DNA of 31,500 nucleotides, from positions 1 through 31,500 of the forward strand of contig JAQIWT010000149.1 of the NCBI GenBank assembly GCA_034696485.1, written 5' to 3'. This stretch comes from Isohypsibius dastychi. Lineage: Eukaryota > Tardigrada > Eutardigrada > Parachela > Isohypsibiidae. The first letter of the stretch is position 1, and each line of letters opens with the position of its first letter. Below, in pieces: positions 10,540-19,379 of the stretch. Both the position numbers and the translations under genes were made by a program. The notes under the pieces are model-generated. The model searched no databases and was not told the origin of the DNA. It saw nothing but the letters and a program-made list of their open reading frames with translations.

Positions 10540-11085
10540 TATTTTCTCCGTCATCGCTGTAGTCGTGTTTGGTTGGTTCTACGTTCTTAAAAAACAGTGG
10601 GTTAAACATCATTCTGCGAAAAGAACAATATAATTTTTCTGTCTTTGGCCGGGACTTTGTGAGAATCTTGAGAAGACGATTAATCGTTTACGAAGTAAGA
10701 TTGTAAATCACCGTAAGCCTCGGTGCGTGTGGTCGAAGTTTCGAACAGCACAAAGGTGGCCATGCGTCCTGAAAGCATTACCGCTGAGAACCCGTCTCAC
10801 TCTTGGCATCGTGAGTTCGCCATTTTTGTGTGCGCTTTTGTGAGCAGGATTTTCTCTTTTCAGAATTATTTCATATGACATATACTGACTCATGGATAAG
10901 AAAGAATCTGGATCTGGAACGACCATTATGTCCCAGAAAAGTATGAACCCTCCGTAACTCTTGGCTGAAGGAGCGTCAGTTTCTTCTAGACGTTATCCGT
11001 ATTGAATCTCGTTGGTAGATGACTGATGTTTGCGTTTCAGGGATTTTGACTTCTTGTTATAAAACATGAACAAAGACTTTTCATC
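10540..11085 (+). pseudogene. Copy B': relic of the 3' half of a RING-less family member
   Basis: It begins inside the transmembrane segment (TTGGTTCTACGTTCTT) and aligns with the exon 3 end, intron 3, exon 4 and exon 5 of copies B and F. The exon 3 donor is damaged (CAGTGGGTTAAAC where B has CAGTATGTTAAAC), exon 4 has several small indels, and the polyA region has AACAAA instead of AATAAA. The upstream exons are absent. It is a dead partial duplicate that belongs with B and F by its tail sequence. Confidence 0.75.
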
Positions 11086-11089
11086 CCAG

Positions 11090-12000
11090 GTTCAATTTGT
11101 GTTTCTGCTATTCCTGATGGATCGTATTGCGCAATAAGATCGCTCAAACTGAGTGCTTTCTAAAATCTTTGGACATACGACAGATATTCTCTCCTCTAAA
11201 CCCCCTTTCTAGAACTCGGGTTCTGAAAATCGGCCCACTCGTGAAGCTGTACCCCCTGCACAGCAAACAAGACCTTACCTTGTTAAACTCCGTGGTGTTA
11301 GATTATACCCATTAAATGCTGAGTCCTTTCTCCAGGTGTTTCTTTTTTCGAAAAACTTCTGTGATCGAGGACTGGAGCTCCTAGAAAATAGTTATGGCTT
11401 AACAGGTGTCAGAACCGAGTATGAAGTCCTTGCTGTCAAGCTTAAGCATTGCAATGTAGTAAAGAAGCAGAATACCAAGTGGAGTGGCCACGCTATAAGA
11501 ACACGAGGGAACATTCATCACCAATCTTCGTTGGTACTGTATGTTCAGAAAGAGGTAAACAGAATTTGTGCAACATATTTAAGAAGTCACCTTCAATCCA
11601 CATCACCACAAGCCACTAATTCTGATCAAAACAGTACAATAGATCAAACATAAGAGAAAACAAGAATATTTAAACCACAAACTCTCAGTTCACAGTATAT
11701 TGTGACACAGAAGAGGTGGGGGGATCTTCACGAAGGAACATCCACTGAGGGGGGAAGAGCCTGGATCATAGATACCGGACCAGGCAACCTGCAACCGCCA
11801 ATCACGTTAATCGATATTTGAAAAACCCAGGTGATGGCTTGCCAGCTTTCTGCCCTGAAATGAGCACCATCAGGACACTTTTCAGGCAGGATATACCGAG
11901 CCAACCGACTAGCCGTCCAATCGCTGCCGTTTGGACTGCATGAACAAAATGAGTGAATTCAAGAGGGAAGACAGATAAAGTGTGACGGTGGTGCTCTCTC
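11090..12000. other. Spacer; last part is upstream DNA of copy C
   Basis: No supported gene is seen. A 105-codon frame (11336-11653) has no recognised domain. From about 11975 the sequence resembles the region upstream of copy D (GCTCTCTCTCAAGCACTGGCTAA against CTCTCTCTCATGCGCTGACTAA), so promoter elements of the RING-type subfamily may start here. Confidence 0.4.
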
Positions 12001-12187
12001 TCAAGCACTGGCTAAGTTATCTGTTTGTTCTCAATCAGCAGGCCAATGGCCAACATCTGCTTAGCTTGTCTCGCCAGCTTTGCTGTATTGATTTTCCATG
12101 TTTCGAATTCCCTCAAAATCCAAGATAGAATATTCCAGCGTGCAAGCTTGATTTTAGCCGACCAATCTTGTTCATCAGTCATCAACA

Positions 12188-13504
12188 ATGTTGGAGCTAA
12201 TACGATGTATTGTCATCATCGTGCCGTTTTTGATAGTGTTTTCTGGAATGATTTGTTCTTGGAGTAGCGACTACATCGTGAACTACTGTTACCTGTACCT
12301 TTCAACCACACAGATTGAGCTGGTGCGAATCACATTTTAACAGTCTGTTCGAAAACTTCATTTCTTCACAATATTGTAGTCTGGCCAACTTAGCATTTCC
12401 AATAAACATCAAGCTGCAAATTTCACGGTGTCTCCGCGGTTTATTGGAATTACCGCCACTGTGAATCCCTTCGGTGAAACCTCGTATTTTGGACTGTTGG
12501 TTATAGCGGACTTTTCGGCAGTCAAATCCATCCAGCCAAGCGAAGAATTTGTTTTGGTCATATCCAACTCGTCGGATTCGGACAATATAACGGAGGTTCG
12601 TCAAAAAATCTCGTGGGCCCTTGCGATATGCTGCATCAAGCGAAATGCTTGGAGGTTGAACATATTTTAAATTTTTGTTTTGAATGTCGTTGCTCGTGAG
12701 AAAGTACACAAGAACGTACTCCGTCCCAAAATCAGTCGAAACGGTGCCACGTTTTCAAAAGACTGAAATACCTTGTTGTAACAAATTTTTAAAATGAAAT
12801 GGTTTCCACCGTAGATGATGCAGCTGGATATTAAACGACCTCCGATAGCCGTTATTTTGCTCACAAATGAAGCAATGTGGAACACATCCGAAATCGACCG
12901 TCGTTTTGGAATCCTGCCCATTCCACTTACTGTTCTTGAGAAGAACCAAAGTGACCTTTTCCAGTCTGTTGCAGACGTTGCAGACGTCACCAAAGTGAAA
13001 GTGTCTGCTACATCGAAAAACAAATCCAGAGGCTGCGATAGCGTGTTGATCACCGTAGTAGTACTATGTAGTCTTGCGGTCTTGGGCGTTGTTATGTTAT
13101 GTTGCATCTACGTTGTTGAGAGAACAGTACGTTAAACATTAGTTTTGAGCAGCCGAAACACTGTAATGTCTTTTTGATTCAGGAATTCTGCCAAAATTTG
13201 GTCAAAACAATCATCTTATTGCGAAGGAAGATGCTTCTTGCCCGTACAGCCGGTGCGCGAGGTCGGTGTTCCGAACGGCGAAGAATACGCCATTTGCCGA
13301 GAAAATTTCGAATACGGGGACCGGGGTCGCGCTCTGGTTCGCTGCAAACATGGTGAGTTCACTGTGTTCCTGAACGCTCAGATCACATGAATTTCCTTTG
13401 TAGAATTCCACACTCCTTGTGTTGATCCGTGGATAGAAGTTCAAGGTATCCTGGAATGTCCATTTTGCCGCCAAAAACTCTTAATTCATCGCTGCTCACA
13501 GTGA
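12188..13504 (+). pseudogene. Copy C: PA-TM-RING-like E3 paralogue with broken RING (exons 12188-12322, 12380-12595, 12815-13126, 13183-13352, 13404-13504)
   Basis: Exons 1-3 (45, 72 and 104 codons) are open with the same phases as copy D, including the luminal RFIGITATVNPF core and a transmembrane helix (about residues 193-217). Exon 4 is 170 nt instead of 169: one extra base near 13244-13247 (CGTACAGCC against CATCAGCC) shifts the frame. In the old frame the first RING cysteine is also changed (EEYAIC instead of EECAIC). Exon 5 still spells a good RING end (HTPCVDPWIEV, ECPFCRQKL). As it stands, translation ends at TGGTGA on the exon 4 donor after a 57-residue tail without RING. It could produce a RING-less membrane protein or be a pseudogene. 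Confidence 0.75.
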
Positions 13505-13694
13505 ATATGCGACCTTGTTTTCAAACGTGGATTACATCGACATCGACATTGTGATGTACACAATCTGTCCAAAAAAGCCATTTCGATATGATTTCATAAA
13601 ACACGGTTTTTGCAAATGTTTTTTGATCAAATTCCAGCATTTTATGGTGTAGAATATGGAACAAGTACATTACAATGCCGAATTGGATGAGTCG

Positions 13695-13770
13695 AAGCTG
13701 CTCACGTCAACCTCACTATTCGTTTTCCGCGATCAATACCTAGATCATAGTTCAATCACTTCATTTTCTT
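13695..13770 (+). other. Conserved 3' block of RING-type copies (copy C)
   Basis: This copy reads ATTCGTTTTCCGCGATCAAT, then CTAGATCA and CACTTCATTTTCTTG. It corresponds to the blocks after copies A, D and E. Confidence 0.6.
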
Positions 13771-13789
13771 GAAATTGAGAAACTTTCTA

Positions 13790-14370
13790 CGCGTTTCATG
13801 ATCATTTATCTACGCATTCGATCGATGATGTTGGCAATGTTCGGATCACCCGCCTTGAAATTGAAAAAGAAGGTGTAGATTCCAGGTGTGGCTCTACGAT
13901 CCAGTAATCCCAGCCCGTTGCCACCTGGTTCCATCTACTCTTAGTGTATGTTTCTGCAGTCCCAATGATACGATGGTTAAGAAGGGTCTCTTATTTCTCT
14001 TCACGTTTGAACCCTGAAGCTCTTGATGTTTCGCAGGTATTTGACTGAAGCATTGACTCGCTAGCCTGACCATTGCTCTGAAACCAAGAAGGATATTCGC
14101 CAAATTAGTTTTGGCTAATTCTAATTATTCTCCGCGATTTCCGACCTGTTTGAACTGCTTCAGACACATCATACCAAACACATTCTTATGTTGGCCCCCA
14201 TGGCGTTGACTCGTTAACAACGCACTAGCGCAAGACATATCCTCCAGCAAAGTCCTGACAAGCCGTAAAACCAGTGTCTCTGTCGAAGATACCTTAAGGC
14301 AAGCTTGCAAGCTTGCAACTTCGATACATACTTTCTCCTTCAGCTTTCTTCATGCCTTTTTTGTTCGCTC
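13790..14370. other. Spacer, no gene seen
   Basis: Two minus-strand frames (13894-14103, 14125-14310) are open for 60-70 codons without domains or clear splice borders. I do not call them. Confidence 0.35.
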
Positions 14371-14375
14371 CAGCT

Positions 14376-14468
14376 ATGAGGCTTCTTATAGTTTTATCAT
14401 GCCTCTTCACAGTTTGCCGTCTGGATTCGACTACTTCGAACAAGCGCCCTCCATGGATTATTGTTCCT
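14376..14468 (+). CDS. Candidate signal-peptide exon
   Basis: ATG 14376 opens 31 codons beginning MRLLIVLSCLFTVCRLDS, a textbook secretion signal, and ends at a strong donor CCT|GTAAGT. It could be exon 1 of the cysteine-rich gene whose clear exons begin at 15739. The link is not shown: the nearest acceptor (TTTCCAG, 14678) leads straight into TGA in phase, and the homologous region before the second cysteine-rich copy has no such exon that I could find. The following intron carries a MITE (14488-14656). Confidence 0.35.
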
Positions 14469-14487
14469 GTAAGTCTGATAACTGTGT

Positions 14488-14656
14488 ACTGTACTGTCTC
14501 GATGCTTTGGGCCACTTTTTGGACCGTGGTGGTAATTTACCACTGGGGCAACAAGCCACCGTATGGTAGATACCCTTAGTCGGTAAGGTAAAATACCCGG
14601 GGGTAAATTACCACCAGGGTTTCAAAAGTGGCCCAAAGCATCGAGACAGTACATTA
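14488..14656. mobile_element. Hairpin MITE with ~10-bp target duplication
   Basis: The inverted ends (TGTACTGTCTCGATGCTTTG and its complement, then GGCCACTTTT and GGTGGTAATTTACC) are flanked by ATAACTGTGT on both sides (14478-14487 and 14657-14666). A 9-10 bp duplication points to the Mutator-like (MULE) group. It has no coding capacity, about 169 bp. Without it and one repeat the host intron would be only about 31 nt, which is unusually short. Confidence 0.75.
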
Positions 14657-14739
14657 ATAACTGTGTGAAAATTTCCAGTGACTGAGTTTTCGATTTGAAA
14701 ACGGACAGGAAGAAACCATTCCACAAGACACAAACCAAT

Positions 14740-15535
14740 CCGCAGCGGAGTTGATACCGAATCCAAAAGCAGCGGGTTACGGGACTAAACGCCCTACCGG
14801 TAAAAACATCTGTTCTCTACGTTGAATGCCGGTACAAAGACGGTACAAAGACTGCAATACTGTAGTGACACAAAAAGTTCTTCGAAGTTGAAAGTCAAAT
14901 TTATTGGAGCACTTACGGTGCTCGAATCAAGTACCCCCAGAGCGCTGGCGCGCCGACGTTTTGAGATGGTATCATCAGCTGATATAACCTCAGAAGACAG
15001 TGCTGAGGTGAGGAGGACAGACCAGGCCCCTAAAGTGTACAGCATCCGCTTGTTCTTGCGCACATACTTATTTTGGTTCAGACTTTTCCAGTAAATTCAA
15101 ATTCAACGGAACAGCCACGGTGACTCATGATCTTCATTTCATCCATTTGAATGATAGATATCATTTGTGGGATCATTTGGGGTTACATCACCGATTGTTG
15201 GTACCTTGAGTTTGCCACAACTGTCTGGAAAAATTGCCGCTCGACGGAACCATGGTTCTACCTTTGTTTTCTTTGCTTCCCGTCTCAAAGTCAGGATCGA
15301 AATCAGATTTTGACATAATAAAAAGACCAGTTCTACGTATATTGAAGACGTGTGAGCTCGTTATCTTGGAGGAAGAAGAATTAAGTATCTCGTGGCATGC
15401 TGGTGATTTGACAAGCTGCCCCACAGTCGATCCTAAAGAAAGCCTATCCGCCATGCGGCAGAACCCTTTGATTCAAACTGGACTTACAGCGAGGCAAAAG
15501 AAATGTCACTTTTGCATCCGTGATTAAATACAGTA
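14740..15535 (+). repeat. Duplicated block upstream of cysteine-rich gene, copy 1
   Basis: Segments match 28985-29400 in order: GGGTTACGGG...CCGGTAAAAACATCTG, then CTTCGAA-TTGAAAGTCA-ATTTA-TGGAG, then GCATGC-GGTG-TTT-ACAAGCTG and a stretch encoding KKCHFCIR. These may be exons of the cysteine-rich gene (the CCG|GTAAAA border looks like a donor) or simply duplicated flank. The frames of the two copies disagree in places, so I do not call a CDS. Confidence 0.5.
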
Positions 15536-15652
15536 AGGAGACAAAGAATCAGGCAAAGAAATAACTCTATTCAAACTGGATTTAAAACTAAGTTTTTCTT
15601 GGAGTGTGTTCCAGAAGTGCATTCGTGAGCACACTGACGAGATCACAATCTA

Positions 15653-15699
15653 CCCCCCCCCCCCCAACTTTCCGCGGGGGGGGGGGGGGGGGGGGGGGG
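15653..15699. repeat. Poly-C / poly-G hairpin tract
   Basis: Thirteen C, ten other bases, then 24 G. It can fold as a GC hairpin or G-quadruplex and lies about 40 bp before the acceptor of the cysteine-rich exon. The second copy has only a short C run (about 29489-29496). Confidence 0.95.
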
Positions 15700-15738
15700 A
15701 TAAAGTGACATGTTTAATCTAAGCTCATTGTCTTTCAG

Positions 15739-16050
15739 TGACAACGTATTCCACAACAACTAGTCCAATGAGTTGCACATGCCCGGCACCATGGTTTGGA
15801 TGTCCTGACACCAAAATCAGAACCTGTGCAGCTTATCCATGCACCTCGGTTCCCGATGTGGTCTGCAGCGATGTAGAAATCATGGTGAATTTTTGGAACA
15901 CGGAGTTAAAATTGTGATTCCTTTTAGACGATGGGAACTTGTCGGTGTCCAAGATGTCCACGCTACACTTACCCTGTAACTCGGGAAGACCTGTTTGATC
16001 GGTGCTTTCCGGATGGTTTCCCAGACGTGGAAAATCGTGACTTGGCGTGA
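15739..16050 (+). CDS. Small cysteine-rich protein, copy 1 (exons 15739-15884 and 15928-16050)
   Basis: The acceptor TCTTTCAG opens an exon in frame with ATG 15768, and the donor ATCATG|GTGAAT joins acceptor CTTTTAG. Unspliced reading would stop inside the intron, so the 43-nt intron is needed. From ATG 15768 the product is 79 residues with ten cysteines: CTC at 3-5, C12, C20, C25, C33, then CRC and C at 44-49, and C65. The frame is open upstream of the ATG to the acceptor, rich in Thr and Ser, so the ATG may be internal and earlier exons may supply a signal peptide. The second exon (GTCRCPRCPRY, then FPDG) is the part best conserved in copy 2. I do not recognise the family; a secreted or metal-binding protein is a guess from composition. 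Confidence 0.6.
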
Positions 16051-16089
16051 AACTCTATTTGTTTATCAAACTCGAAATGGTTTAGCTGC

Positions 16090-17150
16090 TCGACGGAACT
16101 AAAAGTTGAAATGACAAAAGTCACATTCTTTGGTTTTGATTGCCATCAACGTTATTGAGAATTCGGCTGAAAAACTCGAACTGTTGGTCGGTTACAAGAT
16201 CTGAACGGACTTTTTCTCATCAGTTACTAGAAACTCCTATCACCTCGCCACCCAGTCACCCCGCTTGTGTAGGATACAGTAGGAGGATATGGCACTCGAA
16301 GTTAGTCCATCCTTCAGAGGTGTTCTTATTGCTATTTTCACGAAGCTGCATTGTAAGGCCATCGCAAGTTATTACACCATCCCCTGGTTATATGGGATTC
16401 TTGCTACATGGGACGTTTATAAGCGTGTCGTAGTTGTGACGTATGACAGCTAGTTTACGGAGGTTCCGTTGATTTAGCGAACATGGGGATTTTTGCTATA
16501 TGGGACTCAAACCCCCTGGCATTTCGATTCAATCGTCCATCACTGGTTTTGTTGTTATATCGAAATTCAAAACTGAACAAGAATCGATATCGTTTGGTGA
16601 AATTTGCGTTCATCTTCTTCTTTCTCGGATATGGAATATCTATTCAGTCACTTACTCACTAATTTCATGAAGAACCACCGGAAGATACTTCCGGTGAGAT
16701 CATGTCTCCGCAGTCAAAACCGGAACAATCTCTGTGTTTCGATTCTGGGTCGGAATTCAATCTGAAATTGGTTTGCATGTATAAAACTCGATCAACGTAT
16801 TTTTTCTGCTGTCTAAGGTCGATAAACCGAAAGGTCACCGGTCGGATTTGGAGACGACAGTGGCCCTCGCTATATGGGTTTTGTCGTGGTTTCACTCGCT
16901 ATATGGGACTGCCAGACTTGTCCCATATTACCAGGGGAGAGTGTACTCCCATGAACAGTTGTATTTTATATCTCGTACATCCAGTTACAGTGCGTTTATG
17001 GGACATAATCATCAGACGGATCTTATCGTACATTATCCATCGATCGATATGTGTTGCCAGTGGAAACGATGCCAAATGACGCTGGTCAGCGGGCCTTTCC
17101 TCAGAGCCAATTTTTAGTACCAGGACCGGTCTCGATACGCAGTTGCACAG
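16090..17150. other. Spacer with scattered TATATGGGA motifs, no gene seen
   Basis: The motif GCTATATGGG or TTATATGGGA occurs at about 16389, 16495, 16868 and 16899, with a reversed TCCCATA at 16920. A short perfect hairpin (CACCGGAAG-ATA-CTTCCGGTG) is at 16676-16696. Open frames (16140-16433, 16702-17079) have no domain. From about 17160 the sequence becomes the upstream region of copy D. Confidence 0.4.
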
Positions 17151-17381
17151 CGCTGAATGCATAAAGTGAGACAGTGAAAGTATGTTGGAACATACTCTCT
17201 CTCATGCGCTGACTAAATATTCTGTTTGTTCCCCATCGCCAAACCACTGGCTAATGTCTGCTTTACTCGTCTCGCCAGCTCTGCTGTATTGATTTTCCGT
17301 GTTTCATATTCCATCTTACTTCCAGACAAAATATTGCAGCTGACAAGGTTATTTTTAGCCAACCAATATTGTTCATCAGCC

Positions 17382-19016
17382 ATGACGGTGTTGGGGCTAA
17401 TCCGGGTTCTTGTCTTCATCGTGCCGTTTTCGATAGTGTTTTCAGGACTGATGTGTTTTTGGTCTAGCGACAACATCATGAACTACTGTTACCTCTACCC
17501 GTCAACCACACAGATCGAGCTGGTGCGAAATGCATTTTAACGGTTTGTTGAAACCCTTCATTTCTCTACATTGTAGTATGGCCAACTCAACCTCTCCCAC
17601 AAACATCAGACAGCAAATTTCACGGTGGCTCCGCAGTTTATTGGAGTGACCGCCACAGTGAATCCCTTCGGCGAAACCTCGTGTTTCGGACTGTTGGTAA
17701 TAGCTGAGTTTTCGCCTGTCAGATTTATCCAGCCAAGCGAAGAATTTGTCCTGGTCATATCCAACTCTTCGGATTTGGAGAATTTAACGCAGGTTCGTAA
17801 CAGTATTTTTTTGACTCTTGCGTTATACTGCGTCAAACAAAATGCATAAGGCCTAGAGGTCGGACCGTGACCCGCTATTTGGAAGCGGACTTTTCGGTAT
17901 TTTCTTGGCGCCATTTCGGTGGCGTCAAATGGGTATTGGCTATTGGGTCACTTCGTTGGGATCAATCAGTTAGAAGGCCAACAACAGCGGGCTGATTGTT
18001 GTCAAAAGCCCAAAAAGTGAGTGTTTTCCGAAACTCCAAAACTGAAGAGCAGTTCCTGGTTGTATCCGGGAAGGCTGCAGTTTTCACTCGTTATTTACTT
18101 CCAAACAACGATTTGACGCGTTCCGAATCCGAAATGACGCCACTATCATTTTGTTTCACCCATTGTGTGGCCGGTTTTACGTCCACCCAAAACGTCATAC
18201 TGCCAAATGACGCCACCGAAAATGACCCACACCCAAAACCCAACACCGAAAAGACCGGGAATCAAAATTTTCACTTTGATCGGAACGGCGCCGAGTTTTC
18301 GAACGGCTCTGATCGAAGCGCTTATCACCTGAAATGGTTTCTACCGTAGATGATGCAGTCTGATGTGAAAAAGTCCCCGATGGCCGTCATTATGCTCACC
18401 AATGAAGAAATGTGGAACACATCGAAATTCGACCGTCGTTTTGGATCCCTGGCTGTTCCAATAACTATTCTTGAGAAGAACCAAAGTCAACTTTTCCAAT
18501 CTGTTCTCCAGTCTACAGACGTCACCCGAGTGAACGTGTCTGCTACACCAAAATACAGATCCACAGCCTGCCATAACGTAGGGGTCACGTTAATGTTGCT
18601 ATCTACTTTTGTGATTCTGGGCGCTGATTTGTTATGGTTTTTCTACGTTCTTGAGGAAACGGTTCGTCAAAAATAATTCTCATGCAGGCAAATTCTATTG
18701 CCTAGTTGCTCCAGGAATTCTGTCAAAACCTGGCCGAGACAATCACCCGTTTGCGGACGAAGATGGTTCTTGCCCATCAGCCGGTGCGCGTGGTCGGTGA
18801 TCCGAACGGCGAGGAATGTGCTATTTGCCGGGAAGATTTCGCCCGTGGAGACCGGGTTCGCTTGTTAGTTCGCTGCAAACATGGTGAGTTCACTGTGTTT
18901 TTGTACGCTCTGATCACATGAATTTGTTCTTCTCAGAATTCCACACGGCTTGTGTTGATCCGTGGATAGAAGTTCAAGGTATCCTGGAATGTCCATTTTG
19001 CCGCCAAAAGCTCTGA
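17382..19016 (+). CDS. Copy D: PA-TM-RING-type RING-H2 E3 ubiquitin ligase, complete (exons 17382-17522, 17577-17792, 18350-18661, 18715-18883, 18937-19016)
   Basis: Five exons join in phase to 305 residues. Residues 6-26 form a hydrophobic signal or anchor. Residues 48-195 are luminal, with several N-glycosylation sites (NFT, NTS, NQS, NVS) and a PA-like second half (MAVIMLTN, VPITILEKN). A transmembrane helix spans about 196-220. The C-terminal RING-H2 has all eight zinc ligands: C258, C261, C277, H279, H282, C285, C298, C301, plus the Pro-Trp (288-289) typical of E2 contact. In known relatives (RNF13, GRAIL) the RING faces the cytosol and ubiquitinates membrane or trafficking proteins; the target here is unknown. 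Length is short for the group. I chose the ATG aligned with copy C. Intron donors are weak (GTGCGA, GTTCGT, GTTCGT) except the last (GTGAGT). This is the only intact RING gene in the window. Confidence 0.8.
17890..18253. mobile_element. Imperfect hairpin element in intron 2 of copy D
   Basis: The ends CTTTTCGGT and ACCGAAAAG mirror each other, and a longer inner match pairs TTCGGTGGCGTCA near 17915 with TGACGCCACCGAAAA near 18210. It explains why intron 2 is 557 nt here but 219 nt in copy C. No target duplication is clear. Confidence 0.55.
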
Positions 19017-19214
19017 ACTTTCCACAGCTCATAGTGCGACCTCGTTTTATTTCGTGAATTACATTGACAAGCGCTTGTGGTGAACATGATCAGTTTCGAT
19101 AAAACAATTTTGCAGAACTTTTTTGAACTCGATTTCTGCTAGTCTTTCGGATTTTCATGATATTAACACGTATGGCACAGACACATTACAGGAACAAATT
19201 TAAAGGGTCAAAAC

Positions 19215-19285
19215 TGTTCGCATCTACGTAAATATTCGTTTTTCGCGTTCAATACTTGGGGATCATCGCTTCATCTGTCAAGGCA
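19215..19285 (+). other. Conserved 3' block of RING-type copies (copy D)
   Basis: This copy reads CATCTACGTAAATATTCG, then TTTTTCGCG and TCAATACTTGG. It matches the blocks after copies A, C and E and lies about 200 bp after the stop. Confidence 0.55.
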
Positions 19286-19379
19286 ACTTTAGATTTAGGA
19301 GAAGCTGATGTACAAGTCTGGTGGAGGAGTTGAGCGTATGTAGCCGGCAAGATATTCGAGCCATCTGAACCGCTCCGAT

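Noticed and set aside
13894-14310. Two minus-strand frames of 60-70 codons
   Set aside because: No domain, no splice borders, no paralogue beside the other family copies.
14822-15094. 90-codon frame as a gene
   Set aside because: The homologous block at 29.0 kb is open in another frame, so this frame is not conserved.
15768-15884. TIMP/NTR-like start (CxC followed by a Cys-Ser-Asp-Val segment)
   Set aside because: The spacing from CxC to the next matching Cys is wrong and the second exon does not fit.
17226-17381. N-terminal extension of copy D upstream of ATG 17382
   Set aside because: The frame is open but has no ATG, and the homologous stretch before copy C is out of frame.
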